From assembly GCF_964355755.1 (NCBI RefSeq), contig NC_092678.1, positions 17,024,922-17,088,921 on the forward strand: DNA of 64,000 nucleotides, read 5' to 3'. A program made the position numbers and the translations under genes. The stretch is from Antedon mediterranea (Eukaryota > Echinodermata > Crinoidea > Comatulida > Antedonidae). Below the pieces are notes generated by a model that was given only the letters and a program-made list of their open reading frames with translations, was not told where the DNA came from and searched no databases. Positions 22,744 to 33,563 of this stretch are shown in pieces (position 1 is the stretch's first letter; every line of letters starts with the position of its first letter).

Positions 22744-25454
22744 ATGAATTTACATTGTATAACACTAAACGTTAGAGGAGCTAGAAATATAAATAAGCAA
22801 CATAAGCTATTCCAATGGGTAAAAGATCAAAAAGCGGATATATGTCTGCTTCAGGAAACCCATCTAACAAATGAGATTATTAATAAATCAAACTTTGTTT
22901 GGGAAGGTGAAGCGATCCATAGTATAGGTAATTCACATAGTAGAGGAGTGTCGATACTATTACGAAAAGGTCTTGAATGCAAAATTGTTAAAAAGTTAAC
23001 TGATATTGATGGAAGATATATATTTCTTAATTTAATGATAAATGAAAAGGAATTGGACATTATAAATATTTATGCTCCTAATGAAAGCAAAAATAGAAGT
23101 GCATTCTTTAGGACCATACACAAATGTTACAATAACTTTGATGGAGGGAAGGGTAATTCTATCATTCTAGGTGGAGATCTGAATTGCATCATGAATAGTG
23201 ACATTGACCAAAAAGGTAGCGCAAATAGGTCTGATAAATCTGTTTTTACGATTAAAAACCTAATGAAAAATTTAAATTTAAATGATATTTGGAGATCCAA
23301 AAACATGAATAAGCGACAATTTACGTGGCGTAAGAGATTTAACAACATTTTCCGTAGGCTGGATTACTGGTTAATATCAGAAGATCTCTTTTCAAATGGA
23401 GATGTTTTAGCCTGTGACATTCGTCCAGCCATTCTCACAGATCACCAGGCGGTATCAATTAAAATAGATTTGCATGAAAAAATACGCGGTCCTGGTTTAT
23501 GGATGTTCAACAATAGCTTTCTGAAAGATGAAACATTTACAAAATTAGTAATTAAAATAATTGATGTTTCAATACTAAAAAATAATAGAGAACCTGTAAG
23601 TGCAAGTTTGTTATGGGAGCTTGTAAAAACAAAAATAAAAGAATTTTCAATTGCATACGGAAAACAAAAAAATAAAAACCAGAATAAAAAGAAAGAAAAA
23701 TTACAAAAACAAATAAAAAACTTAAATGAAACAATTATGAATACTCAAAATTGTGATATAACCATTGAAAATAAAATTGAAAACAAAAAAATAGAGCTTG
23801 AAAACATTTATAATGTAGAAGCAAAAGGCGCGCAAATTAGGTCCAGAGTAAAATGGATAGAGGAAGGCGAGCGGAATACAAAATACTTTCTTGGGTTAGA
23901 AAGATCCAAAAGTAAAAAGAAACACATAAAAGGTTTAATTACTAAAGATGGGAGCTTAGCAACGAGCCCAATTGATATTTTAAAGGAACAAATACAACAT
24001 TTCGAAGGTTTATACGCAAAAAATGTTATAAACCCTGGAAAAATTAATAAATACCTTTGTAATTCTATTATAAACAAGCTTTCAGAAATAGAAAAAGAAA
24101 ATTGTGAAGGTTACGTCACTATTGATGAATGTAAAAATGCCATTTCAATGATGGAAAAAAATAAAACACCTGGATCGGATGGTCTAAGTGTTGAATGTTA
24201 TGTGTTCTTTTGGAATAATATTAAACATTTAATTTGCGATGCGTTAAATGAAAGTTATAATTCTCAAGAATTATCCTTTTCGCAAAAACGAGGTGTAATC
24301 ACCCTTTTGTTCAAGGATGGAGAAAGAGAAAATTTGAATAATTGGCGTCCCATTACCCTCTTAAACACCGATTACAAAATTCTTGCACATGTATTAAGTA
24401 ACAGACTTAAAATGGTTATTAAATCAATAGTAAGTTCAGACCAAAAAGGTTATATAAAAGGCCGTTTCGCTGGTGAAAACATTCGGTTAATAGAAGACCT
24501 GCTTTATTATACAGAGTGTAATGATATCGAAGGGGCAATAATTACCGTAGATTTTAAGAAGGCTTTTGACTCTATTAGTAGAGATTTTATGTTCAATGTT
24601 CTAGAAAAGTTTAACTTTGGAATGTTCTTTTGTAACTGGGTAAAAGTATTATACAATAACGTTGAATGTGTCACAGTTAACAATGGTTGGGTTTCAAACA
24701 ATTTTAAAATGGAAAGAGGTATTAGACAAGGTTATCCTCTATCTGCTCTGTTATTCATTTTAGTGGTTGAAGTAATGGCATCTAGAATAAGAAACAAAGA
24801 TGACTATAAGGGTATTAAACTTCCAAATAATGAAAATAACATAGAAGCTAGAATAAGCCAATTAGCCGATGATACTGTTTTGTATGTTGGTAATGACAAA
24901 AGTATTAAGTCAGCAGTCAGTGTAATTGAACGTTTTTGTGAAGTATCTGGAATGACACTAAATAAAAAAAAAAACCAATGCTTTTTGGATTGGTAAATGG
25001 AAGAACAGAATAGATAGACCTTTAGAATTAAATTGGGTAAAACACCCGATCAAAATGTTAGGCATATATGTAGGATATAATACAGAAGAATGTACCAGAA
25101 AAAACTGGGATGTTAAATTAATAGAGCTAGAAAAGACTTTAAAACAATGGAATGCTAGAAATCTCTCAATTTTTGGTAGAATAATAATCCTGAAAATTCT
25201 TGCACTATCTAAATTAACATATGCTGCAAATATCACTGATGTTCCAAAATATGTATATACACAAGTTACAAATCTAATATATAATTATATTTGGAACAAT
25301 AAAAGGGAAAAGATAAAAAGAAAAACTCTAATTGGTGATGTTGAGATGGGAGGCATTAAAATGCCTGATTTTACTCTTCATGTTAACGCACTCATGTGTG
25401 GCTGGTTAAAAAGAATTATGAATGATGATGGTGCTCACATTCATTTAGACTAGA
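22744..25454 (+). pseudogene. ORF2 (endonuclease-reverse transcriptase), first part, frameshifted
   Basis: The start Met at 22,744 opens the APE-type endonuclease: LNVRGARN, LLQETHL (catalytic Glu), NIYAPN, ILGGDLNC (catalytic Asp), RRLDYWLIS and DHQAVSI (catalytic His), within about residues 1-240. A Lys-rich linker follows. The RT domain holds NWRPITLLNTDYKILA, VDFKKAFDSI, RGIRQGYPLSALLF and QLADDTVLYV (catalytic ADD). The frame breaks in an 11-A run at 24,964-24,974 and stops at 24,996; the thumb region continues in another frame from about 24,975 to a TAG at 25,451-25,453. The endonuclease nicks target DNA and the RT primes cDNA there. L1/Tx1 clade by domain layout and the C-terminal finger. 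Confidence 0.9.
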
Positions 25455-25676
25455 CAAAAAGTAGTGAGCCCTCTAGCGGTCATTTGTGATTTCTGAGATT
25501 CATCGAAGCGCGACAACATCACCCGGAAATGATGTGAATTTAAAATTTTAATAGGGTTAAACTCTTTTAACCAATTGAAAGCCTTAAATTATAGTTCCTT
25601 ATGAATAATTCATGAGAATAATTAAAGCAAGGGTTGAAGAAGCACGTGACTTGGTTTTTGGAACAGGATAGCAGTT

Positions 25677-25689
25677 ATGATCGTGTCAG
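25677..25689 (+). CDS. possible first coding exon of a micro-gene
   Basis: ATGATCGTGTCAG precedes a GTAATC donor. The upstream 220 bp of the insertion have CpGs and could be a 5' UTR. Phase 1 at the donor agrees with the acceptor at 26,299. Taken alone this is weak; the support is the matching phase and the downstream stop and poly(A) signal. Confidence 0.25.
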
Positions 25690-26299
25690 GTAATCATTGA
25701 ATTTGCCCTTCTTTTTGTTAGATTTTATACGGTTTTTATCAATAATAATATTGTACATTTTTTCGAGACCATAAAAAAATTCCTCAATTTTTGAGTAAAC
25801 GAGTGACTAAATAAAAAGTTACTATGTAATGTAAATATTCGTTTGACAAAAAATGGGCATGTTGATATTTTCAGGTATTTTTTAAATGGCGATTGAAATA
25901 GGTAAACAAATCACATGTATAACGGTGGTTTGTGCGAAGCTGGGCCTAGCCTTGATGGTCCAACGCGTACTGCGTGTTAATCAATGCGTATAAGATACAC
26001 ACGTAGTCGTTTAGGCCAATTTTTTTACATGTTTATTTATTAATATTAGGCCCCATTCTCATTTATTTTAATTAATGTACTGAATGTACCCCACTTTACA
26101 ACTCTATATAAATTAGATTTTGTACTTGTATTAAATTCAAACGTTTTATGGGATTTAAAACATTAAGCTAGGCCTTGTAGTAGGCCTAGGACCACATGCT
26201 AGGTTTTTCAGCCTAATTTATCATGCAGTATACCTCTAGCCCATCTTTCAAATACATATTTAAATTAACATACTTTTTATATTTCTATATTTTTTATAG

Positions 26300-26391
26300 G
26301 ATCTGACTCCAGAAAACATTTGCATCACTTGAAAGCGGCTATTTATGGACAGCATGTTGACATTCAAAAAAATTTGACCAGCTCTTATTAA
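26300..26391 (+). CDS. possible terminal exon of a 34-residue micro-protein
   Basis: A T-rich acceptor (ATTTTTTATAG) precedes an open stretch that reads, after joining with 25,689, GSDSRKHLHHLKAAIYGQ and then HVDIQKNLTSSY before TAA. The predicted protein is 34 residues, His/Lys-rich, with no signal peptide or membrane segment. I do not recognise it. It could instead be the 3' end of a gene captured by the insertion, or chance. Confidence 0.25.
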
Positions 26392-26498
26392 TTAAATGTC
26401 TTTTAAATTAAAGGTTTTCATTATAATGAAATGTACGGTGACAGAAATTTAAATGATTCTCATAATTGAGGTTTCTCATAGATTTAATATTGAAGGTA

Positions 26499-26508
26499 AA
26501 TAAATAAA
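26499..26508 (+). terminator. candidate polyadenylation signals
   Basis: Two overlapping AATAAA hexamers (AATAAATAAA) lie about 108 nt after the TAA of the candidate micro-gene. Confidence 0.3.
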
Positions 26509-27301
26509 GCTGTTTGTTATTCTTGCCTTTAGAAATAAACTTGTTGTTAGTACTATATTATTAGGCCTAGGCCAAATTATACAAATTAAAACTAAAAAAT
26601 ACAGTAATCATATTTAAGGCCTACACAGCAGTACCTTGCTTGATTTGATTTTTTTCAAATATTTAATTGATGAAATAAATGAGTTTGACTTTTCAATTAG
26701 TTGCCATTTTATTAGTTTCTGTGTGTTTTTATTTATATTCTTAAAATAATTGTATTGTATACAACAACTTTAAAGTATTGCGCAGAAGTGATCAAATTAT
26801 AGTAGGCCTATTTTTATGTTATTTTCGCTTAAAATTATGCAGTTAAAGTATTGATTTTAGGGTGACAGAAACGGTTAGGCAAGAAAAGAAATAAATTTGG
26901 GAATTTTGTTATGCGGTAAAAACAATTAAACATAATTTACCCCTAATGCATGTAAATGTAGAAAACATTGCTTATGTTAGCGCGACCGAAACTCGCTACT
27001 GGGAATAGAGCCTGCAAAAGCGACGCGTACACACCTACTCGGGCACCGGCGGAGCGCGATCGATAGTAAATATACCCGATTTCAAATGATCATAAAATTC
27101 TTTTAAAAAATATCAACATTTTGATTTTTTGAGGATTACAAGTAAAGATATTGAAATTTAACATAATATTTACAAATATGTATTTAAAAATTCGGAAACA
27201 ATTTTAGCGTGATATTAAAACAAACTTTTTAGAGTTCCGCGATTTTCTACGCAGGATTTGTTTGTTTTCATTGTTAATGGGCGAATGTTACCTAAACTAG
27301 A

Positions 27302-28362
27302 ATCGTTATAAATCTTTTAAATTTGTATTATAAGTAATTAATGTTTTACTTAATATGTCATGTTATAACATTATTGATGTTAATTCTGATAAAATTCCAC
27401 TGTTTTACAAAAATATGATAAAAGCCTACATAAATTATAACAGAATCTCTAAAAAAAAACCTGAAACTTATAATGATATAATGAATGAGCAACTGTGGGG
27501 AAACCACTACGTTAAACTAAAAAAAAAATCGCTTTTCTACAAGCATTGGATTGACAGTGGCATTATCAGTATTAAAGACATTGTTAATAAGAACACTTTT
27601 TTAACATCAAACGAAATACTGGTGAAACTACAATGTAAAACAAACTGGTTAAATGAGTATTTGTGCATTATTAAGGCAATACCAATTCAATGGAAACGTA
27701 TTATTAAGGAGGTAGATATTTTCAATTGTGATGATAATGATGAGTTAGTTGGGACCAAGTATGAGATTAATACTACCAAACTAATATACTCATGGTTTGT
27801 GAAAGAATATTTCATTATTCCAATGTCACAACTAAAATGGGAAGAGTACTTCAATGATAACAACATTGATTGGAAAACTTCTTGGTTACGGAAAGTATGT
27901 AAAATGAAAGATAAGAAACTAGCACAATTCAATTATAAGATGTTACATAGAATACTGCCTACCAACAAACGGCTGTATCAGTGGAAAGTTAAGGAAACAC
28001 AAACGTGTGACAAATGTGGAGAAATTGAAAATGAAAATCATTTGTTTTTTAGTTGTAGATTTATTCAGAAATATTGGAGGAAAATGCTTAGTATCTTTGT
28101 AAGTTTAAATCACAATAATATATCATTTAAACAATTAATACTAGGAACGGGAGATAAGCTAATAGATTATATTTACACTTTTGCAGCATTTACTATTTAT
28201 AGAATAAAAATGTTATCTGCACTAAATAAGCCAGTGGGTAAATCTTTATGGAATTCATTTAAAAGCAATATGTTATATAACATTGAATGTGAAACATATA
28301 ACAATAAAGAAACAAGTATAAAAAAATGGGTAGCTTTAAGAAATAAGATTATGATAATATAA
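27302..28362 (+). pseudogene. ORF2 of the retrotransposon, C-terminal part
   Basis: It continues ORF2 after the insertion: a TAA at 27,331 interrupts it, then an open frame from Met 27,355 runs 335 codons to the natural end. Features are the hydrophobic/aromatic WEEYFN...W segment, LAQFNYKMLHRILPTNKRLY, and the CCHC-like finger CDKCGEIENENHLFFSC followed by YWRKM, typical of the L1/Tx1 C-terminal domain. The 3' UTR follows to about 28,730. In isolation the frame looks like a gene, but it is the tail of the same element. Confidence 0.85.
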
Positions 28363-29139
28363 TTTCTAATTTGATACGATTAACCGAAAAAGAATTACAG
28401 TGATACGGGTTACTGGTGGTACTGAGTTATTATTGTTTTTTTTTATCATGTATATAAATATATTGTATAATCCGTGTTGTAAAATGAAAACAAACAAATG
28501 AAAATGTGTGAACTATTTTAAAACGGGATAGATGACAATGATGATCCTGTCAAGTGTATAACAAAATATACGAAAATTAATGAAAAAAGGAGTAATACAG
28601 AATTCATATATGTAAAAATGTTACTTATGAACTGTAACGACATTTACAAGTTAAATAATACGATTTTATGTAATATGAGATAATATGAATGTGAATAAAA
28701 GTGGTGTTTGCGCCACAAAAGAGAAAAAAAAACTATACAACGTCAGGCTAGGTATATAGCTAGCGTACGATGTTCGTACGTTATCGATGTTTACCAGCTA
28801 GGCCTACAAAACTAAGCCTAGCTAGGCTAGGCCTAAGACCCTCAACGAGAGGTCGTTCGCCGCGAGCTACTTAGGTAGTGCATTGTTTCTCACTTTTTAT
28901 CATAATTTACCATAAAACGTACATTTAAGACAAGGAATGACATGGTTTAATGTTTTTAAAGTGATATATATATGTATTATTTTCCAAAAAACGTCCAAAA
29001 TTGCAGGGAAAGGGTCTTTAACCATAACTTATATATAAATTATCCAAATAATAATGGTATGTCATGGACATAGTATTTTTGCCATCGTTCACTGTGTAAT
29101 CGTCCGTCTGTATTTATAAGCATATAACAAATCATTACA

Positions 29140-30050
29140 TTAATTTACAGTTAATAATCAATAATAACAAAGTAAACATACATTTTTTAAGCAATGAATA
29201 TCCCTTGAATGATGTTTCAAAGATAGGTTGGTTGACGTTAGCCATACAACTCATTGAGTATGGTATGTTGGCATGTACAGCATTGTTCATGATCATCGTT
29301 CCATTTTTTAAATGTTTTACTTTTAGTGTTTGTCTTAGAAGTCTTACGGGATACGTCATCACTTATATAAATACTGTTATTGTTTAGTGGATTGCCCTTC
29401 AATGTTTTCGCTGCTTGGCTTAGAACAAATTTGCCTGCCCACGTAGCTCAACAGTTAATTGGTCTTTGTCTCCTCGATGACGAGCGCCTTATTGGGATTC
29501 TGTGGACTCGTTCCACTTCTATGTCGTCCCCATTCTCTAATTTCATGTGCGAAGTGAATACAACTTCTACAAATTCCTTGCACGATAAATTGCCTCCCTT
29601 CTCGTAATCTTCTGGTACGTTATGAATGATTATATTATTCCTCCTCGATCTATTTTCGAGATCGTCTACTTTCTTTTCTAGATAGGTAATAGTATCTAAA
29701 GTTTCATTAACTGACTTACATTTGTTTGTATTGTCCTCCACTGATTTGTCCTTGAATTCTAGCGATTGCGTTATCTTTGTGATGACTCCGTTTTTTTTTT
29801 TTTTACGTTTTCCTCAATTTTGGTCATCTTACCCTTCTAGCTTATTGACTCGTTTAACCATCGACTCCAGTTTGTTGAGTATTAGGTCAAGTTTTGAAGA
29901 GAGTTATCGCATTTGACGGCTGATGTTCTGGTTCAGTTGAGTCGCACCCATATTTTATTCCGCTCCGAATCTGACCCTTGGCTGTCTTGGCCAGTGGTGG
30001 ACATCAGATGATAGGTTATTTTGTCCTTTTTAGCTTTCGATTTTTCCATA
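29140..30050 (-). pseudogene. L1-like ORF1 remnant
   Basis: On the minus strand ORF1 starts near 30,049 (MEKSKAKKDK...), is broken by stops and frameshifts, and is best preserved at 29,741-29,448. There a coiled-coil/RRM-type ORF1p segment reads LEKKVDDLENRSRRNNIIIH, then NVPEDYEKGG, then DDIEVERVHRIP. Frame-shifted continuations (GKFVLSQAAKTLKGNPLN) run to about 29,330. This is the transposase-22/L1 ORF1 family: trimeric nucleic-acid chaperones. No ORF2 adjoins, so this is a separate element from the one at 21,922. Confidence 0.75.
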
Positions 30051-30229
30051 TTCAATAGAGAGTTTTACTTTCAGTGTACAAATTATGTAAATACGGCACT
30101 GATTTAGTTGTTTTTGAAAAGAGCGCTACAAAAATGTGATGATTTGTGTATAAATTTCAGGAGCTACAAGTATACACGTCTTTACTGCATCGAGCTTAGC
30201 GCCCTCTCAACCACTATTAAAAAAAACTA

Positions 30230-31030
30230 TTTTTTAATAATGTACAAAAAATGAAATGAATACCATCCCATTAATTACCGGTATGTACAGAGAAAGCTTG
30301 AGCGGAAATCGAGGGTTACTTTTGCCAACAAGATGAAGCGCGAAACAAATAAAAACGCAGCGTGAAACATCTGAAATGATATACAATTTGCTACAAAATA
30401 AAAAGACAGAATATATTATATATAACTATAACTAGCAGTAACCCGTGCGACGCATGGTCTTTAAACAGCTTTGCATGGGCAAGTATAAAAACAGCGCACT
30501 TTGATAAAGGTACTTTGACAAATTATTAAAATAAAAACAAAATGTATCAAGAATAAAATTCGGAACTACTGTATTTAAGGCCATTGGTTTGTAATACGCT
30601 ATTCCTTCACTTCAATATAATGTAGGCTAAAAATTAAAGCAATGGTACAGTGGATATGGAACTTTTACTTTACTTTTGACTGGGAAATAAAAGACGCTTA
30701 CGAAAAATTGTGCTGTATAAATTATTTTGGGTTTTTTTCGTGGTGTAATAATTATTTGATACGTAGAGATAAAAAAAAGTGGATAAAAATCGAATGAAAA
30801 AAAAACACATTGCTGCGGAAACACGAATTAAGTTTATTTATTTATATTTTATTTTTATTTCACTGGTTTTGATATTTTGCAATTTTTTTGTAAGGGAGAT
30901 TTGTTACGTACTTGCTACTTTTGTAATTAAAGTGTGGTCTACCAGAAACCAGTGCTCCGCACGGTTTGCCTACCTTAATAATTATTCGCATGGCATGATT
31001 ATTAAGTATAATAAAAGCGTACTTTTCCCG
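30230..31030. repeat. mostly anonymous DNA with a weak inverted pair
   Basis: AGTAACCCGTGCGACGCATGG near 30,434 resembles the reverse complement of 30,945-30,972 (ACCAGTGCTCCGCACGGTTT). It could be the ends of a small TIR element of about 0.54 kb. A 120-codon frame over 30,779-31,141 is Ile/Phe/Lys-rich, crosses the repeat and is not accepted as a gene. Confidence 0.3.
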
Positions 31031-31034
31031 GCCA

Positions 31035-31350
31035 CAATATTTCTTTTTGTACATAAGTTGGGGGACCCCTCAAAAAATAAATATGGATATTCATTAATAA
31101 TGTCCATAAGCTACGTCAGAAATGAGCTAACAATTCGCTAATACAAAGGTTTTCTGTCGAGCCGTCTGTATAGTCGAGTGGATTAGGCTATGGACTTTAC
31201 ATGTCGATGTAGGCCTATGGGGTTCTTTTTACTTTATAGTGAGAGAGTGATTATTTAGAGGGTTAGGTTTAGTTATATTTAGGAACTTAAGTAGTTCGGC
31301 TATCTTTCACATAAGGGGCCCCAACTTTTGTACGAAATAAAAATTTGCTT
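31035..31350. repeat. inverted repeat with about 40-bp arms
   Basis: GTACATAAGTTGGGGGACCCC at 31,048 is mirrored by GGGGCCCCAACTTTTGTAC ending near 31,335, and the similarity extends into AT-rich flanks. About 300 bp overall; a MITE-like structure. No target duplication was found. Confidence 0.4.
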
Positions 31351-31359
31351 CCTGGCCCC

Positions 31360-31978
31360 TGACAAATTGTTTTTTTTTTTAAACGAACAAATTGTCAACA
31401 ATACAATTCGGAACTACTTAAGATTTTTTTATTCACGGAGTATTATTATTATTACTTTGAAATATCTGTAAGCTACAAAATGAAAGCAATACTGGATTTA
31501 GGGTGCGCCTCAGAAAATGACAACGTGCATGAGCGGGACAGACTTCTGTTAATCAGTCGGCAGAGATTAAAACTTTTTAATGATAAAATATGAATTGGTA
31601 AGTTATCGAATTAAGATGTGAAGTATTGGAATAATAACAGTGATTACGGACTCAACACAAAAAGTAGTCGAAATTAGATGATGCGCTCGGATATTTAGCG
31701 GATTGGATTCCTTTTATTTGTGTGTGTGTGTTTTTATTTACATTTTTGAAACAATGACCAACGCTATTTATTTGTTTTCTGGAAACACGGCACCTAGGCT
31801 ATTTGGATTCGTTTTATTTGTGTGGTTTTTTTTTTGTTCATTTACATTTTTTTCCATGTGTTTTTTTTTTCTATTTTGTTGTGTGCATTTGTTCGTATCT
31901 TTTTTGCTAGTTTTATAATTACATTGTGGTTTAGTTTTGATTTTTAGCTTTAAACGGTGATACTTTATTAGTACACAT
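31360..31978. other. non-genic stretch
   Basis: It contains a (TGTG)n run at about 31,719-31,730 and T-rich DNA giving a Phe-rich spurious frame. Nothing else recognised. Confidence 0.4.
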
Positions 31979-31980
31979 GT

Positions 31981-32051
31981 CGCGGATTGAACTCGAACCT
32001 ACTAAGCATTGATATCAATGGTCACGGCGATTTCCTCACTGAGCCAAACCG
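31981..32051 (-). mobile_element. tRNA-like SINE head
   Basis: On the minus strand an A-box-like TTTGGCTCAGTGAGG (32,034-32,048) is followed about 40 nt on by a B-box-like GGTTCGAGTTC (31,989-31,999). The length is about 71 nt, like a tRNA, but the acceptor stem does not pair well, so I read it as a SINE head or tRNA relic rather than a functional tRNA. Its relation to the SINEs at 14,575 and 62,232 is not established. Confidence 0.5.
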
Positions 32052-32059
32052 TGATTTAC

Positions 32060-33220
32060 AAAATACATTCTGCTCCAAGGATAATTCATTAAAATTTCAA
32101 CGGCGCGATCATTCGATATCGGTTGACGAAAGACTGTTTATTTAACGGCCCGGAATGGTATTTGTAGATCCGGCCATGGCGGTACACAACATAGGAGGTT
32201 GCGTAGTTTATACAGTGACGTAACATGGTTGCTGAGACGTCAAATTACTGTTATTTTTTGCCTTTTTTTAGTGTTTATCCATAAAATTCAGGAAAGTGAC
32301 ATAGCCTGTCGTGTGTGGCCCCTCAATAAACATCAGTGTGCCAAATGTGATCACGTACCCTTCAGTGGTTTTTTGAGGAGATTAAAAAAAAATTATTAGC
32401 ATTATTAATAGATAAGATAGAGATATTTCCAAAGGCTCGGACATGTAAGAAGGGCCTTAAAAACTGAATTGCTATATGTTAGACCACATTTCCATAACTT
32501 TTCAAAACTCATCGAACCCTGCTAGTAGGCCTAATTAATAGGAACGTATCGCCTAATCATTATAAAAAAAACATAGCAAGATGTAATTAATCAAACAACG
32601 GCCAAAGAATACCAATGATTTTAATTTAGTTAATTTAATTACTACGGTGGTGGACTATGCTTAGTTTGAAACTATAGTGACCATTTATTTTAGAAAGAAA
32701 GTTAGAAAAAGTTGTTTTCATCTCCATGTTAATACCAAGGCACAAAGTGTCAATCATTTGACCAGTGAACAGCCCCACTGGTAGGATAGTCTTTGAATCC
32801 ATCCGTAAAACACATTAATCACGCACATCAGTCATTCCGCTAATGGTTGCGTCTAATGATGCATTCTATTCTATTCAGTTACAATTAGAAAGTTGATCCC
32901 TTGACCTATATTATTCAATATCTCTGCCATATTCTGTAACCGGCTGTCTGTACCGTCGTACATCTCACCGCACGCAGTTTAGTATGTCTTCCCGAAAAGG
33001 GCATCAATATTATGTGTAGGCCTATTGGTCATTTGCCAATAATTAAATACGAAATATTATAATATAATATAATATAATATTATTTACATCTGACCACAGA
33101 GCCTCGATAGCCAAACCAAACAATATTATAGGACTAAAAGTACAACAAAAAAACTTTAACGATTATATTTTCACAGCAATGATTTATTTAAATCAAATAT
33201 TAATAAATGTTCACACAAAG
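32060..33220. other. non-genic stretch
   Basis: No gene recognised. TGACGTAA and GACGTCA (CRE-like words) occur at about 32,216 and 32,238. A short (AATAT)n run lies at 33,055-33,082. Confidence 0.4.
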
Positions 33221-33225
33221 TAAAA

Positions 33226-33563
33226 CTTGTGGTTCCCACAAGAGACGCAATGCAAGGAGGATAGGCCTATAGGTAGACACAAAGCAAGCAAGTGAGTTGA
33301 CCAATCACACAAGCGACAGCAGAGTTCAAATAACCCATCGCTTGTAGGCTAATATTGGTTACATTGTTAACTTTTAATACTGATTTTATGTAAATGCAAT
33401 ACTTTCAGCTTCTGCTGCTTTTTGTATATGTGTTTTTTATACCGAAAAAAATAAAAGTACATAGGCTGGATGCAAGTGAGTTGACCAATCACAAAATACA
33501 TCACTTGTGATTGGTCACTAACGTTGCTCTCTGTGCATTGCGTCTCTGTAGTGGAACCAAGCA
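33226..33563. mobile_element. palindromic foldback MITE, copy 3, with internal expansion
   Basis: It starts CTTGTGGTTCCCAC and ends GTGGAACCAAGC, with the family core GAGTTGACCAATCACA and GACGCAATGCAAGGA. The left half (to about 33,350) and the right half (from about 33,470) are separated by about 120 bp not found in the copies at 14,886 and 15,041. It may be a larger form or carry an insertion. Confidence 0.65.

Larger units (their letters stand above)
25455..27295. mobile_element. 1.84-kb insertion inside ORF2 with 6-bp direct repeats
   Basis: ACTAGA stands at 25,449-25,454 and again at 27,296-27,301. Removing 25,455-27,295 plus one ACTAGA (1,847 bp) brings the upstream and downstream ORF2 pieces into the same reading frame, which supports these borders. 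I see no terminal inverted repeat, LTR or poly(A) end, so the insertion mechanism is unknown. It contains a possible two-exon micro-gene (25,677-26,391), AGGCCTA-rich DNA and a CpG-rich patch near 26,980-27,065. Confidence 0.6.
21922..28730 (+). mobile_element. L1/Tx1-like non-LTR retrotransposon, 5'-truncated, with its own insertion
   Basis: The insertion is bounded by a direct repeat: AACTATACAACGTCAG at 21,906-21,921 and again at 28,731-28,746, right after an A-rich tail. This is a target-site duplication of 14-16 bp, as left by APE-type retrotransposition. Order: truncated ORF1 with two zinc knuckles, ORF2 with endonuclease, RT and C-terminal zinc finger, then a 3' UTR of about 370 bp. 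ORF2 carries one frameshift in an A-run, two in-frame stops and a 1.84-kb insertion at 25,455-27,295. The copy cannot be autonomous but is fairly young by its intact domains. Confidence 0.9.
21561..29021. mobile_element. probable TTAA-flanked DNA element enclosing the retrotransposon
   Basis: TTAA at 21,561 is followed by AGCCCCATTCCTTACG. TTAA at 29,018-29,021 is preceded, in reverse complement, by AGACCCTTTCCCTGCA, giving an imperfect terminal inverted repeat. Piggybac and Kolobok elements duplicate TTAA. Without the retrotransposon at 21,922-28,730 the element would be only about 0.65 kb, a non-autonomous size. TIR agreement is partial, so this is tentative. Confidence 0.4.

Noticed and set aside
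30779-31141. 120-codon plus-strand frame
   Set aside because: Ile/Phe/Lys-rich, overlaps inverted-repeat sequences, no domain or plausible start context.
31703-31918. 71-codon hydrophobic frame
   Set aside because: Phe-rich product of T-runs and TGTG repeats, not a membrane protein gene.
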